Source: a candidate division WOR-3 bacterium (GTDB lineage Bacteria > Hydrothermota > Hydrothermia > Hydrothermales > JAJRUZ01). Taken from it: DNA of 52,184 bases. Below are positions 17,662-25,669 of the stretch, piece by piece. Under the pieces are notes generated by a model. It was not told where the DNA came from, made no database searches, and was given only the letters and a program-made list of their open reading frames with translations. The DNA is taken from assembly GCA_039804025.1 (NCBI GenBank), contig JBDRZP010000016.1, positions 9,331 to 61,514 on the forward strand, written 5' to 3'. The position numbers and the translations under genes are program-made. Position 1 is the stretch's first letter. Each line of letters opens with the position of its first letter.

Positions 17662-19112
17662 GGTCAAAAACTTTAAAAAACCTTTTAATTTTTGGAACAG
17701 GAACTTTATTTTCAAGGATATTTGGTTTTTTAAGGGAAATGTTCCTTGCTTATTCTCTGGGTGCCACACATCTTTCAGATGTTTTTTATGCTTCTTTCAG
17801 AATAATGAACTTTTTAAGAATTTTTATTGGAGAACAGATGATGCAGGTTTCCCTTGTTCCTTTATTTGTGGAAAATAAAAAAGATCTTGTTAAATATGAA
17901 AGATTTATTGGTTCGACCTTTACAATTTTTTTCTCAGTTTCTTTATTTTTTACTATTATTGGAATATTACTTTCACCAATTTTGATTTTAATTTTTGCAC
18001 CGGGTTTTAAAAATTTTGAATTTAAATTTATTTATGCAAAAAATACTCTTCTAATTATGTTTCCCTTTGTTTTCTTTATTATTTTAGCAGGTTATTTTGG
18101 TTCTATTTTAAATTCTGAGAAAAAATTTTTTCCTGTTTCCTTTGCACCTTTTTTCTTCAATCTTACTTTTCTTGCCATAGGAATTTTTACATATTCTTTT
18201 CTTCGTTTAAAAGGTAAATATTTTCTCTATTCTCTTTCCATTGCTGTTGTTGCAGGGTCTTTTTTTCAGGCTTTCTTTCAATTTATTTTTGTAATAAGAA
18301 AAATAAAATTATTTCTTACAAAAAATATTTTAATTCCTGAAATCAAAGATTTTTTTAAACTTTTAATTCCTGTTTTATTTGCAATGTTAACAAATGAAAT
18401 TATCATAATTTTTACAACATTCCTTGCCTCCTATTTACCTGAAGGAGAACTCTCCTATCTATCCTATTCTTTCAGATTGAGACATTTCCCAATTGCAATA
18501 CTCGGAATAGGTCTTGCAACAGTTTCCCTTCCCTATATGAGTGAAAGTGAAAGAAAACTCGATTATCTTAAAAAAATTTACAAATTTTCCTTAATTGTTT
18601 TATTTCCTTTATCTTTAATTTTGATTATTCATTCTGATTTTATTGTGAAATTATTTTTTGAAAGGGGTAAGTTTACAACCCTTGATACTTATAAAACTGC
18701 TCTTGCTTTTATAATGTTTTCAATTGGTATTCTTCCTTCCTCTCTTTTTAATGTTCATTTGAATTATTTTTATTCACAGAAAAAAATTCTTGAGGCAAAT
18801 ATTTCCCATTTTAATATGCTGACCTCCTTTTTAGTTTTTGCTCCTTTACTTTTTAAATTTATGGGTTATGTAGGACTTGCACTTGCTTCTTCAATTTCTT
18901 CTTTTTTTGCTTTAATATCAATATGCTTTTATACACCTAAATTTATTGATGTAAAGGAATATCTTTTTTTCATATCTTTTTCTTTAATTTTTTCCCTTAT
19001 AACATTTATGAGATTCTTTCAAAATAATTTCCTTGAATTTCTCTTTGATTCTTTTTTATCTTTAATATTCTTTTTATATTTTAGAGAAAAATGGAAGATG
19101 AAAGGTCTTTAA
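17625..19112 (+). CDS. murJ: Lipid II flippase MurJ (MviN family)
   Basis: MurJ moves lipid II across the inner membrane for peptidoglycan synthesis. The 495-residue product has about 13-14 predicted transmembrane helices and the family's N-terminal signature GTGTLFSRIFGFLREMFLAY, with the conserved Arg residues in SRIFGFLRE. Conserved FAPGF and LPYMSESE segments follow. The chosen ATG lies inside the preceding GWxTD gene (37-base overlap), and a slightly later start is possible because the first 15 residues are not conserved-looking. Its 3' end overlaps scpB by 22 bases. Confidence 0.93.
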   Translation: MDSRGYNRGQKVGSKTLKNLLIFGTGTLFSRIFGFLREMFLAYSLGATHLSDVFYASFRIMNFLRIFIGEQMMQVSLVPLFVENKKDLVKYERFIGSTFTIFFSVSLFFTIIGILLSPILILIFAPGFKNFEFKFIYAKNTLLIMFPFVFFIILAGYFGSILNSEKKFFPVSFAPFFFNLTFLAIGIFTYSFLRLKGKYFLYSLSIAVVAGSFFQAFFQFIFVIRKIKLFLTKNILIPEIKDFFKLLIPVLFAMLTNEIIIIFTTFLASYLPEGELSYLSYSFRLRHFPIAILGIGLATVSLPYMSESERKLDYLKKIYKFSLIVLFPLSLILIIHSDFIVKLFFERGKFTTLDTYKTALAFIMFSIGILPSSLFNVHLNYFYSQKKILEANISHFNMLTSFLVFAPLLFKFMGYVGLALASSISSFFALISICFYTPKFIDVKEYLFFISFSLIFSLITFMRFFQNNFLEFLFDSFLSLIFFLYFREKWKMKGL

Positions 19113-19591
19113 AAAGAATTATTGAGGCATTGCTTTTTGCCTCATCAAAGCCTCTTACCTTAAAGAAGATTTCAAATATTACAGGATTTGGGGAGGAAAG
19201 GGTAAAGGAGGAAATAGAGAAATTAAAGGAAGAATATAAAGAAAGAGCTTTTGGAATATTTGAAGTTGCTGGTGGTTATGTAATGTATACGAAAGAAGAT
19301 TATGCTGATTATGTAAAGAAATTAAGAGGGGAGAATTCTTTTAGAATTTCAAAAGCAATGCTTGAAACTCTTGCAATAATAGCTTATAAACAGCCTATTA
19401 CAAAAGCTGAGATAGAAATTTTAAAGGGAGCATCTGCAGATTTCACACTTAGAAGTTTGCTTGAAAAAGGACTTATAAAGGTTGTGGGAAGAAAAAAAAT
19501 AAAAGGAGCTCCTTTACTTTATGGAACTACAGAGAAATTTTTGAAAATGTTTGGTTTAAAAAGCCTTGATGAACTTCCAAGAGTAGAATAG
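19091..19591 (+). CDS. scpB: Segregation and condensation protein ScpB
   Basis: ScpB is the winged-helix (kite) subunit of the bacterial SMC condensin. The 166-residue protein begins with ERSLKRIIEALLFASSKPLT and has the conserved core ETLAIIAYKQPITKAEIE, in which the second winged helix starts. The GRKKIKGAPLLYGTTEKFL segment matches the family's GRxxxxGRPxLYGTT signature. Length is near the lower end of the family. The usual neighbour scpA is not here. The start lies inside the end of murJ (22-base overlap). Confidence 0.93.
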   Translation: MEDERSLKRIIEALLFASSKPLTLKKISNITGFGEERVKEEIEKLKEEYKERAFGIFEVAGGYVMYTKEDYADYVKKLRGENSFRISKAMLETLAIIAYKQPITKAEIEILKGASADFTLRSLLEKGLIKVVGRKKIKGAPLLYGTTEKFLKMFGLKSLDELPRVE

Positions 19592-19609
19592 TAATTTTAA
19601 AAATATTTT

Positions 19610-20386
19610 TTAAACAGAATTTTCAAGTATTTTTTTCATTCTTCTTGCATTTTCCAGCATGGAATGATTGTTGTTAAAAAATACATAAATTTTTTCTGGT
19701 TTTGTTTTCATAATTCTTTCAGCAATTTCTTTTAATTCTTCATCTTCATAACAATGGGAGTACCAGTCTGTTCTACCGTGCATTCTTAAATAGACTATTC
19801 CGTTAAGATTTATAATATCTCTTGGAAATATAGGTGCATCCATTGAAACCCAAGTAATATTTAGATTTTTTGCCCATTTATAATTTTCCTTTTTAAACCA
19901 GGATTCTTCTCTTGGCTCAAAGGCAAACTTTTCCTTTAAATTTGTAAATTTTATAAATTTTTCCAATTTTTCTCTATTTTTATCAGAAAAATTAGGTGGT
20001 GTTTGAAATAGATAAAAATCTATGAAGTTTTCAAGGGGTTTAAAGAGATTTTTAAATTTTTCCCATGTAGAAAAAGCTTTTTCAGAAAATTTAAAAACAT
20101 GAGTTATAAATTGATTCACCTTAACACTCCATCTTAAATTAAAAGTTTTCTTTGCCCAGGAATTTATATGAGAAGAAAGTGGAAATCTGTAAAAGGAAGC
20201 ATTTAATTCAATAGCATTTAAACTGCTTTCTTTAACAAACCATTCAAAATTACCTCCTTCATTCCATGAATAAGCCCAGCCCGATGTGCCTACAAATATT
20301 TTATTCTCTACGGAACTTTTCAACCCCTTGTTCAAATAGGTTGTTTCCGTAAGCATCAATTGCACAAATTGTTGGAAAATCCTCAA
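19610..20386 (-). CDS. DUF72 family protein (YecE-like TIM barrel)
   Basis: The protein belongs to the DUF72 family of TIM-barrel proteins. Motifs include FVGTSGWAYSWNEG near the N-terminus, AIELNASFYRFP, FAFEPREESWF, YLRMHGRTDWYSH and a C-terminal VFFNNNHSMLENA. The open frame reaches back to an ATG at 20386 inside the fumarase gene, but homology-like sequence begins only at about residue 28. A TTG at 20323 just after AAGGGG is a more likely start and would give a 237-residue protein overlapping the fumarase stop by about 23 bases. The biochemical role of DUF72 is not established. It is cotranscribed with the fumarase subunit on the minus strand. Confidence 0.87.
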   Translation of the reverse strand: MRIFQQFVQLMLTETTYLNKGLKSSVENKIFVGTSGWAYSWNEGGNFEWFVKESSLNAIELNASFYRFPLSSHINSWAKKTFNLRWSVKVNQFITHVFKFSEKAFSTWEKFKNLFKPLENFIDFYLFQTPPNFSDKNREKLEKFIKFTNLKEKFAFEPREESWFKKENYKWAKNLNITWVSMDAPIFPRDIINLNGIVYLRMHGRTDWYSHCYEDEELKEIAERIMKTKPEKIYVFFNNNHSMLENARRMKKILENSV

Positions 20387-20855
20387 CTTCCAGCTCTCTT
20401 ATTGCCTCAGGTCCAAGATCTTCATAAGCAATAACTCTAACCCTTTTTATTGTTCTTGAAATTAAAGCACCTGCCCCTCCTACTGCAACAAGATAAAGTG
20501 CTTTAAACTTCTTAAGAGACTCAATAACTGGAGGAGTCCTTTCTCCTTTTCCAATTGTTGCCTTTACGCCCATTTCAAGGATAAAAGGAGTATAGGGATC
20601 CATTCTTATTGAAGTGGTTGGACCTGCAGAACCTATTACCTGTCCGGGTTTGCTTGGAGTTGGACCAACATAATATATTATCTGACCCTTTAAATCAATA
20701 GGAAGACCTTTACCACTTTTATAATCTTCAAGCATCCTTTTATGAGCAGCATCTCTTGCTGTGTATATAATACCTGAAATATAAACTGGATCACCTGCTT
20801 TTATTGATAAAATTGTTTCTTCATCAACTGGTGTTTTAATTTTTATATCTTTCAT
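20301..20855 (-). CDS. Class I fumarate hydratase, beta (C-terminal) subunit
   Basis: The 184-residue protein matches the C-terminal domain of iron-sulfur (class I) fumarases and L-tartrate dehydratase beta subunits. Signatures are AGDPVYISGIIYTARDAAHK, GPTPSKPGQVIGSAGPTTSIRMD cut into its two conserved halves, and VAVGGAGALISRTIK. In two-subunit enzymes the alpha subunit binds the 4Fe-4S cluster and this subunit completes the active site. No alpha-subunit gene is adjacent, unlike most genomes, so it must be encoded elsewhere. Fumarate or tartrate specificity cannot be told from this half. The downstream DUF72 gene overlaps its 3' end. Confidence 0.88.
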   Translation of the reverse strand: MKDIKIKTPVDEETILSIKAGDPVYISGIIYTARDAAHKRMLEDYKSGKGLPIDLKGQIIYYVGPTPSKPGQVIGSAGPTTSIRMDPYTPFILEMGVKATIGKGERTPPVIESLKKFKALYLVAVGGAGALISRTIKRVRVIAYEDLGPEAIRELEVEDFPTICAIDAYGNNLFEQGVEKFRRE

Positions 20856-20938
20856 TATTTGTTTTTTAATCTTGCTTTTTTTATAATAGTAGGGATAGAA
20901 CCAGGTTCAACTCCAAAATAAAATTATAATAAAAAATT

Positions 20939-21580
20939 ATGTTTTTTACAACAATTTTTTTTATTTTATCTCAAACCCAGATAGATATTGATGAATTTAA
21001 AATTAAGGTAAAGGAAAAATGGGAATCTATAAAAACCTGTATATGTGAATATAACACCTTTCAGAAAAAAGGTGATAAAATTGAAGAGGCTTCTTATTTT
21101 GTTTACTTTAAAAAACCCTTATGGACAAGATTAAAAGTTCTAAAAGGAAAAAATAAAGATTCAGAAGCAATGTATAATCCTGAAAAAAATATAGTTAGGG
21201 GCAGAAAGGGTGGTTTAATTAAAGGTATTGTATTAACTTTAAAACCTGATGATGGAAGAGTAGTATCTATAAGGGGGTTTAAAACTTATGATGCTGGAAT
21301 AAGTGGTGTCTACCTTAGATTTTTAAAATACATGGATGAAGGGTATGAAATGGAATATATAGGTAATTTTGAAGAAAAAGGTTTTAAGGGTAAAAAAATA
21401 AAGGTTAAAATTTTAAATCCTGAAAAATTCTATGGTTTTAATGAAGAAATATTCTGGTTTACTGAAGATTATGTGCCTTATAGATTAGAGGGTTTTGAAA
21501 AGGGAGAAAAAGTTCTTGATTCGCAATTTTATATGTTTAAATTAAATGTAGAAATTGAAGAGGAAATCTGGCAGCTTTAA
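20939..21580 (+). CDS. Exported LolA-like / DUF1571-like protein
   Basis: The 213-residue product has a short hydrophobic N-terminus (MFFTTIFFILSQTQ) that looks like a signal peptide. An alternating beta-strand pattern follows: SIKTCICEYNTFQKKGD, YFVYFKKPLWTRLKVL, NPEKNIVRGRKGG, then FKGKKIKVKILNP, TEDYVPYRLEGF and QFYMFKLNVEI. This layout fits the LolA/LppX/DUF1571 fold of outer-membrane lipoprotein-sorting proteins. It is expected in the periplasm, binding lipid or lipoprotein. It stands alone on the plus strand between two minus-strand groups, with only four bases separating its stop from the convergent LutB-like gene. TATAAT at 20925-20930 is a possible -10 element very close to the ATG. 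Confidence 0.6.
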   Translation: MFFTTIFFILSQTQIDIDEFKIKVKEKWESIKTCICEYNTFQKKGDKIEEASYFVYFKKPLWTRLKVLKGKNKDSEAMYNPEKNIVRGRKGGLIKGIVLTLKPDDGRVVSIRGFKTYDAGISGVYLRFLKYMDEGYEMEYIGNFEEKGFKGKKIKVKILNPEKFYGFNEEIFWFTEDYVPYRLEGFEKGEKVLDSQFYMFKLNVEIEEEIWQL

Positions 21581-21584
21581 AAAT

Positions 21585-23174
21585 TTAATCTTCTATCTTA
21601 ATAAAGGTTCTCCAGGGTCCATGAACACCAAGTATTAATTTTTTTTCTATATCAGCAGTTCTTGATGGTCCGCTGACAAAAAGTAAATTCCCATTAAAGT
21701 TAAATTTTTCCTCAAAAAAATTTTCAAAATAATCTAATATTTTTTCCCTTTTTATCCTGAAAAATACTTCCTCTTCATTAAAGAAATCTTTAAAATCCCT
21801 TGAATTTAAAATGCAGGTTCCTGTTTCAGAAATAGCATACTCTAATTTGAATTCTTTTCCCCTTTCCCCAAATTCCCCTTTTACCTCTTTCCAGTTCTTT
21901 TCAAAGTTTTTTTCATGTTCTGTTTTTTCTTCTTCCTCTGTAAAATCTTCAAAATATTGATAATGAATTTTTTCTTTATTTTTTAAAATTTGACTTACAA
22001 TTGAAATTGGAATTTTTTCTGAGAGAGTTTTTAGTAAAGATGGATAATTATTCAAAATTGAATAAATTTTTAAAAATAGTTTAATTTTGAAAGGTAAATA
22101 TTTTTCTTTTCTTATTCTTTTAATTTTCTCAGAGATTTTTATCTTAACAGGGCATACAGTATCACAAAAACCACATAAGGTGGAATAGAAAGCATTTGAG
22201 TAAAAGTTATATAAAAGAGCATTCCATAATATCCCTATTGGTCCTTTATAAGGTCCTTTGTAATTTTCAGCTTCTTCAACTCCATACACAGGACATATAT
22301 TTGAACAGGCTCCGCATCTTATACAGTAAAGTATCTCTCTAAATTCTTCACTCATTGCAATTTCTCCTCTTTTACCTTCAAGAATTACTATATACCAGTT
22401 TCCCTCATTTTTTTCTGAAAGTAAATGCACATAAGATGTTATTCTCTGACCCGTTGCACTCCTTGGTAAAATTCTTAAAAACACTGGAAAGTCTTTGACT
22501 GATTCAACAAATTTTTCAATACCGAATATTGTTATACAGGTTTTTGGAAAATAAAAAGTTTTTCCAAGGTTACCTTCATTTTCAAAACATCCAATTATTC
22601 CTTCTTTAGCGAAAACAAAGTTTGCTCCTAAAATGCCTGTATCAGCCTCTTCGAAAATTCTCTTTAATCTTATTCTCGCAAAATTTGTAAGTTCCTCTAT
22701 ATTTTCACTTAACTTAACATTAAATTTTTCTTCAAAAAGATTTTTAACATCAAATCTTGAAAAGTGTATTGCAGGAGCTACAATATGTTTAGGTGGTGAA
22801 CCTGCAAGGTCACATATCCATTCACCCAAATCAGTTTCGTTAAACTCATAACCCTTCTTTCTTAAAAATTTTTTTAACCCAATTTCTTCTTGAGTCATAG
22901 ATTTTGAAGCAACTATTTTTTTTGATTTTTCCTTTTCAAGAATTCCTTTCACTACGCTTTTTACCTCTTCCGGTGTTCTGGCTAAAAAAACCTTTGCTCC
23001 TTTTTCTTCCATTTTTTTTATGAAAATTTTTAGAAGTTCTTTATAATTCTTTATAGAGTTTTCTTTTATATTTCTTGCCCTTTCTCTTAATTCCTCAAAA
23101 TTTATTTCCTTGATTGCATTGTTTCTTTTATCAAAAGCCCTTTTTATATTTATTAAAACTCTGTTACTTTCCAT
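21585..23174 (-). CDS. LutB-like LUD/ferredoxin protein with LutC-like C-terminal segment
   Basis: The 529-residue protein resembles LutB (LldF), the iron-sulfur subunit of the non-flavin L-lactate utilisation complex. The LUD domain occupies about residues 55-290 (for example IVASKSMTQEEIGL and GILGANFVFAKEG). The 4Fe-4S region has CIRCGACSNICPVYG and LCGFCDTVCPVKI. Residues from about 430 to the end are not normal for LutB: they contain ISETGTCIL and VSGPSRTADIEKKLILGVHG, the signature of the LutC LUD domain. The gene therefore looks like a LutB-LutC fusion with a shortened LutC part. It overlaps the LutA-like gene by 11 bases, forming a complete two-gene lut-type operon. Lactate is the likely but unproven substrate. 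Confidence 0.88.
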   Translation of the reverse strand: MESNRVLINIKRAFDKRNNAIKEINFEELRERARNIKENSIKNYKELLKIFIKKMEEKGAKVFLARTPEEVKSVVKGILEKEKSKKIVASKSMTQEEIGLKKFLRKKGYEFNETDLGEWICDLAGSPPKHIVAPAIHFSRFDVKNLFEEKFNVKLSENIEELTNFARIRLKRIFEEADTGILGANFVFAKEGIIGCFENEGNLGKTFYFPKTCITIFGIEKFVESVKDFPVFLRILPRSATGQRITSYVHLLSEKNEGNWYIVILEGKRGEIAMSEEFREILYCIRCGACSNICPVYGVEEAENYKGPYKGPIGILWNALLYNFYSNAFYSTLCGFCDTVCPVKIKISEKIKRIRKEKYLPFKIKLFLKIYSILNNYPSLLKTLSEKIPISIVSQILKNKEKIHYQYFEDFTEEEEKTEHEKNFEKNWKEVKGEFGERGKEFKLEYAISETGTCILNSRDFKDFFNEEEVFFRIKREKILDYFENFFEEKFNFNGNLLFVSGPSRTADIEKKLILGVHGPWRTFIKIED

Positions 23175-23754
23175 GAAATAAAATTTTTTCTAAAGGATGA
23201 ATTATTTCAAATCCCTTTGATTTCATGTGAAGGGAACATCCTGGTTCTATTGAGATAATTTGCTTTTCTTTATATTTTGCTTTAAGAATTTTTTCAGAGA
23301 TTTTAGGATAAATGGATGAGAATACACCACCGAAACCACAGCAACCAAGAAATTCTGGTCTTTTGTTTTTAAAAATTTTAAAATGACAGGAAGTATGAAA
23401 ATAATAAGGTAATTCAATTATTTTCTCTTTGATTAAAAAATTTGTAATTTCTTCAGCATAAAAAGAAATTTTTTTCTCTGTAAGTAAGGGTAAATTTTCT
23501 AAGACATATTCAAGACAGGAGCCGGAAAAGAATAAAATTTTTTTGTTTTCCCATTCCTTTAAAATTAAGTTCCCAATTTTTTTTGCTTTTTTAAAGTTTC
23601 CGGTATTATAAAAAACCTGTCCACAGCAAAAAGGTTTATTTAAAATTTGAGTTTCAAATTCTTTTTCTTGAAGAAATTTTTTTGTTTTTTTAATTAAATT
23701 TTTATAAATTAAATTTCCAAGGCAGGTAGGGAAGATGTAAATTTTTTTGTTCAT
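23164..23754 (-). CDS. LutA-like CCG-domain iron-sulfur protein
   Basis: The 196-residue protein matches the two-CCG-domain family of LutA (LldE) and heterodisulfide reductase subunit B. Motifs are FPTCLGNL at the N-terminus, FCCGQVFYNTGNFKKAKK, FHTSCHFK and GCCGFGGVFSSIYPKIS, then IEPGCSLHM. Family members bind an iron-sulfur cluster through the two CCG motifs and act in lactate oxidation with LutB and LutC. The protein is shorter than typical LutA (about 240 residues), mainly in loop regions, but all conserved Cys motifs remain. It is the first gene of the pair; the LutB-LutC-like gene begins inside its 3' end. Confidence 0.87.
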   Translation of the reverse strand: MNKKIYIFPTCLGNLIYKNLIKKTKKFLQEKEFETQILNKPFCCGQVFYNTGNFKKAKKIGNLILKEWENKKILFFSGSCLEYVLENLPLLTEKKISFYAEEITNFLIKEKIIELPYYFHTSCHFKIFKNKRPEFLGCCGFGGVFSSIYPKISEKILKAKYKEKQIISIEPGCSLHMKSKGFEIIHPLEKILFHGK

Positions 23755-23772
23755 TATTTTATAATTATAAGT

Positions 23773-24468
23773 GTGTTAAAATCTATTATTAAAGATATTT
23801 TAAATTTCTTTTTTCCTCCTCTTTGTTTAATCTGTGAAAATTTAAAAGAAGATAAATTTTTCTGCAAAAGTTGTTTAGAACTTATTTTAAGGTCAAAAAT
23901 ACATCCACCTTTTTGTAAAAAATGCGGAAGGAGTTTAAAGGGTCATAAATGCAGTATTAAATTAAAATATATTGATGAAGTTTATGCAATTTTTAATTAT
24001 AATGATATAATTAAAGAGCTTATAGAAAGTTATAAATTCAGAAGGTATACAAAAATTTCAGAATTTTTTGTTCCCTTTGTGATTGAAAGAATTGAAAAAG
24101 TTTTGCCTCCATTTGATGTGATAATTCCAGTCCCACTTCATCCTTCAAAGGAAAGGGAAAGAGGATTTAATCAGAATGTTTTAATTCTTGAAAGTGTTAA
24201 AAAAATTTTTAAAATAAATTATAGAAATGATATTTTAATAAGACTGAAACCAACAAGACCTCAGTCAAGAATTAAAGAATTTAAAAAAAGGGAAGAAAAT
24301 GTATGGGATGCTTTTAAAGTTATTAAAAGCAATGAAGTAAAATATAAAAGAATCTTACTTTTTGATGATGTTTTAACCTCTGGGAAAACCCTTGAAGAAT
24401 GTGCGAAGGTTTTAAAATCAAAAGGTTCTGAAAAAGTTTTTGCACTTTCAATTGCCACTGGTTCATAG
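23773..24468 (+). CDS. ComF family phosphoribosyltransferase-like protein
   Basis: The 231-residue protein has the ComF layout: an N-terminal double zinc ribbon (CLICEN, FFCKSCLE, FCKKCGRS and a fourth Cys in HKC) and a type I phosphoribosyltransferase domain with the PRPP loop LLFDDVLTSGKTLEECA near residue 195. The segment VIIPVPLHPSKERERGFNQN is also characteristic. ComF is needed for DNA uptake in naturally competent bacteria and may help a helicase handle single-stranded DNA. The start is a GTG at 23773 (a second GTG lies 2 bases upstream out of frame). It stands divergent from the lut pair across 18 bases. Confidence 0.88.
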   Translation: MLKSIIKDILNFFFPPLCLICENLKEDKFFCKSCLELILRSKIHPPFCKKCGRSLKGHKCSIKLKYIDEVYAIFNYNDIIKELIESYKFRRYTKISEFFVPFVIERIEKVLPPFDVIIPVPLHPSKERERGFNQNVLILESVKKIFKINYRNDILIRLKPTRPQSRIKEFKKREENVWDAFKVIKSNEVKYKRILLFDDVLTSGKTLEECAKVLKSKGSEKVFALSIATGS

Positions 24469-24522
24469 TTTGTTTTATAATCATTTATTAAGGTTCTAAC
24501 CCCTTTAATATTATTTTGTAAA

Positions 24523-25668
24523 ATGAATGTTTACATAATAGGAGTGGGAATTGCTTTAAGAGGTAAAATTTCTCCTGATGTAAGTTTTAGAGAACTTATT
24601 TACGAAGCAGCAGAGAAAGCCTATCTTGATGCTGGAATAGAACCAAGAGATGTTGATACTTTCGTTTCTTTATCAGAAGATTTTGAAGAAGGAACATCAA
24701 TTTTTGATGAATATGTTCCTGATCAACTTGGTGCGGTATTGAAGCCAGTTCATACAATTTGCGCTGATGCAATTACAGGTATTGCTTCTTTATATGCTCA
24801 AATTAAAACAGGATATTTTAAAATTGGTGTCCTTGAAGCTCATTCTAAATTATCAAATATTAAAAATCATCATCATTTATTTGCAATGGCTTTAGACCCT
24901 GTATATGTTAGACCTCTTGAAATAAATCCTTATGCACTTATAGCTCTTGAAATGGCAATGTTTCTTGATTCAAGAGGTTATGATGAATTGGATACTGCTC
25001 ATGTGGTTGCAAAAAATAAGGCAAATGCTTTATTATTTGGGAGAAGTCCTTTTGGTTCTATAATTTCTCCTGAGGAAGTTCTTCTTTCAAAACCTGTATC
25101 TGAACCTTTAAGGGAACTTGATATTTCTCCCAATGCTGATGGAGCATGTGTTATTGTTTTAGCAAATGAAGAAATAGCAAAAGAAAGAAATAGAGACTTT
25201 ATAAAAATCCAGGGAGTTGGTTTTGGAATGTTTACACCCAATATTGAAAGATGGGATGGTGATGCGGAATATTTGAGTGTTGCAGCAAGAAAAGCTTATT
25301 CAATGGCAGGTATTAGAAATCCTATTAAAGAAATTGATTTTGCAGAGATTGATGATACTTTTTCTTACAAGGAATTACAGCATCTTGAAGCATTATCTCT
25401 TGCAAGGTATGGAGAGTCAGCATGGCTAATGAGAGATGGTTTTTACGATTTAAGTGGAGAATTACCTGTGAATACTACAGGTGGAAATTTAGGTAATGGA
25501 AATTTTTCTTTAATGAATGGTGCAAGGGCTATATATGATGCTATTTTACAGTTGAGGGGAAGTGCTTCAAATGTTCAATTAAGAGAACCTGAGACGGCTT
25601 TAGTTGCGTCATGGAAAGGATTTCCTTCTGCAAGTGGAGGAGTTTTAATTTTAAAAAGGGAGGGTTAA
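24523..25668 (+). CDS. Thiolase-like protein, copy 1 (keeps nucleophilic Cys, lacks catalytic His residues)
   Basis: The 381-residue protein belongs to the SCP-x/archaeal acetyl-CoA acetyltransferase branch of thiolases. The nucleophile position is intact: HTICADAITG with Cys at residue 80. Two other catalytic positions differ from active thiolases. The VHDxF histidine is Asp277 (AEIDDTFSYKEL) and the GHP histidine is Asn327 (GGNLGNGNFS). The general architecture, including SPNADGACVIVLA, is kept. It precedes a second thiolase-like gene by one base and two DUF35 genes, an arrangement seen in archaeal thiolase/HMG-CoA synthase complexes and in benzoylsuccinyl-CoA thiolase BbsAB. The reaction is unknown. 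A normal claisen thiolase is doubtful, and a decarboxylating, acyl-transfer or structural role is possible. Confidence 0.82.
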   Translation: MNVYIIGVGIALRGKISPDVSFRELIYEAAEKAYLDAGIEPRDVDTFVSLSEDFEEGTSIFDEYVPDQLGAVLKPVHTICADAITGIASLYAQIKTGYFKIGVLEAHSKLSNIKNHHHLFAMALDPVYVRPLEINPYALIALEMAMFLDSRGYDELDTAHVVAKNKANALLFGRSPFGSIISPEEVLLSKPVSEPLRELDISPNADGACVIVLANEEIAKERNRDFIKIQGVGFGMFTPNIERWDGDAEYLSVAARKAYSMAGIRNPIKEIDFAEIDDTFSYKELQHLEALSLARYGESAWLMRDGFYDLSGELPVNTTGGNLGNGNFSLMNGARAIYDAILQLRGSASNVQLREPETALVASWKGFPSASGGVLILKREG

Positions 25669-25669
25669 A

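Noticed and set aside
20890-20920. GGTTCAACTCC, which resembles a tRNA T-loop
   Set aside because: The flanking bases cannot form the T stem and no anticodon or acceptor arm is present around it.
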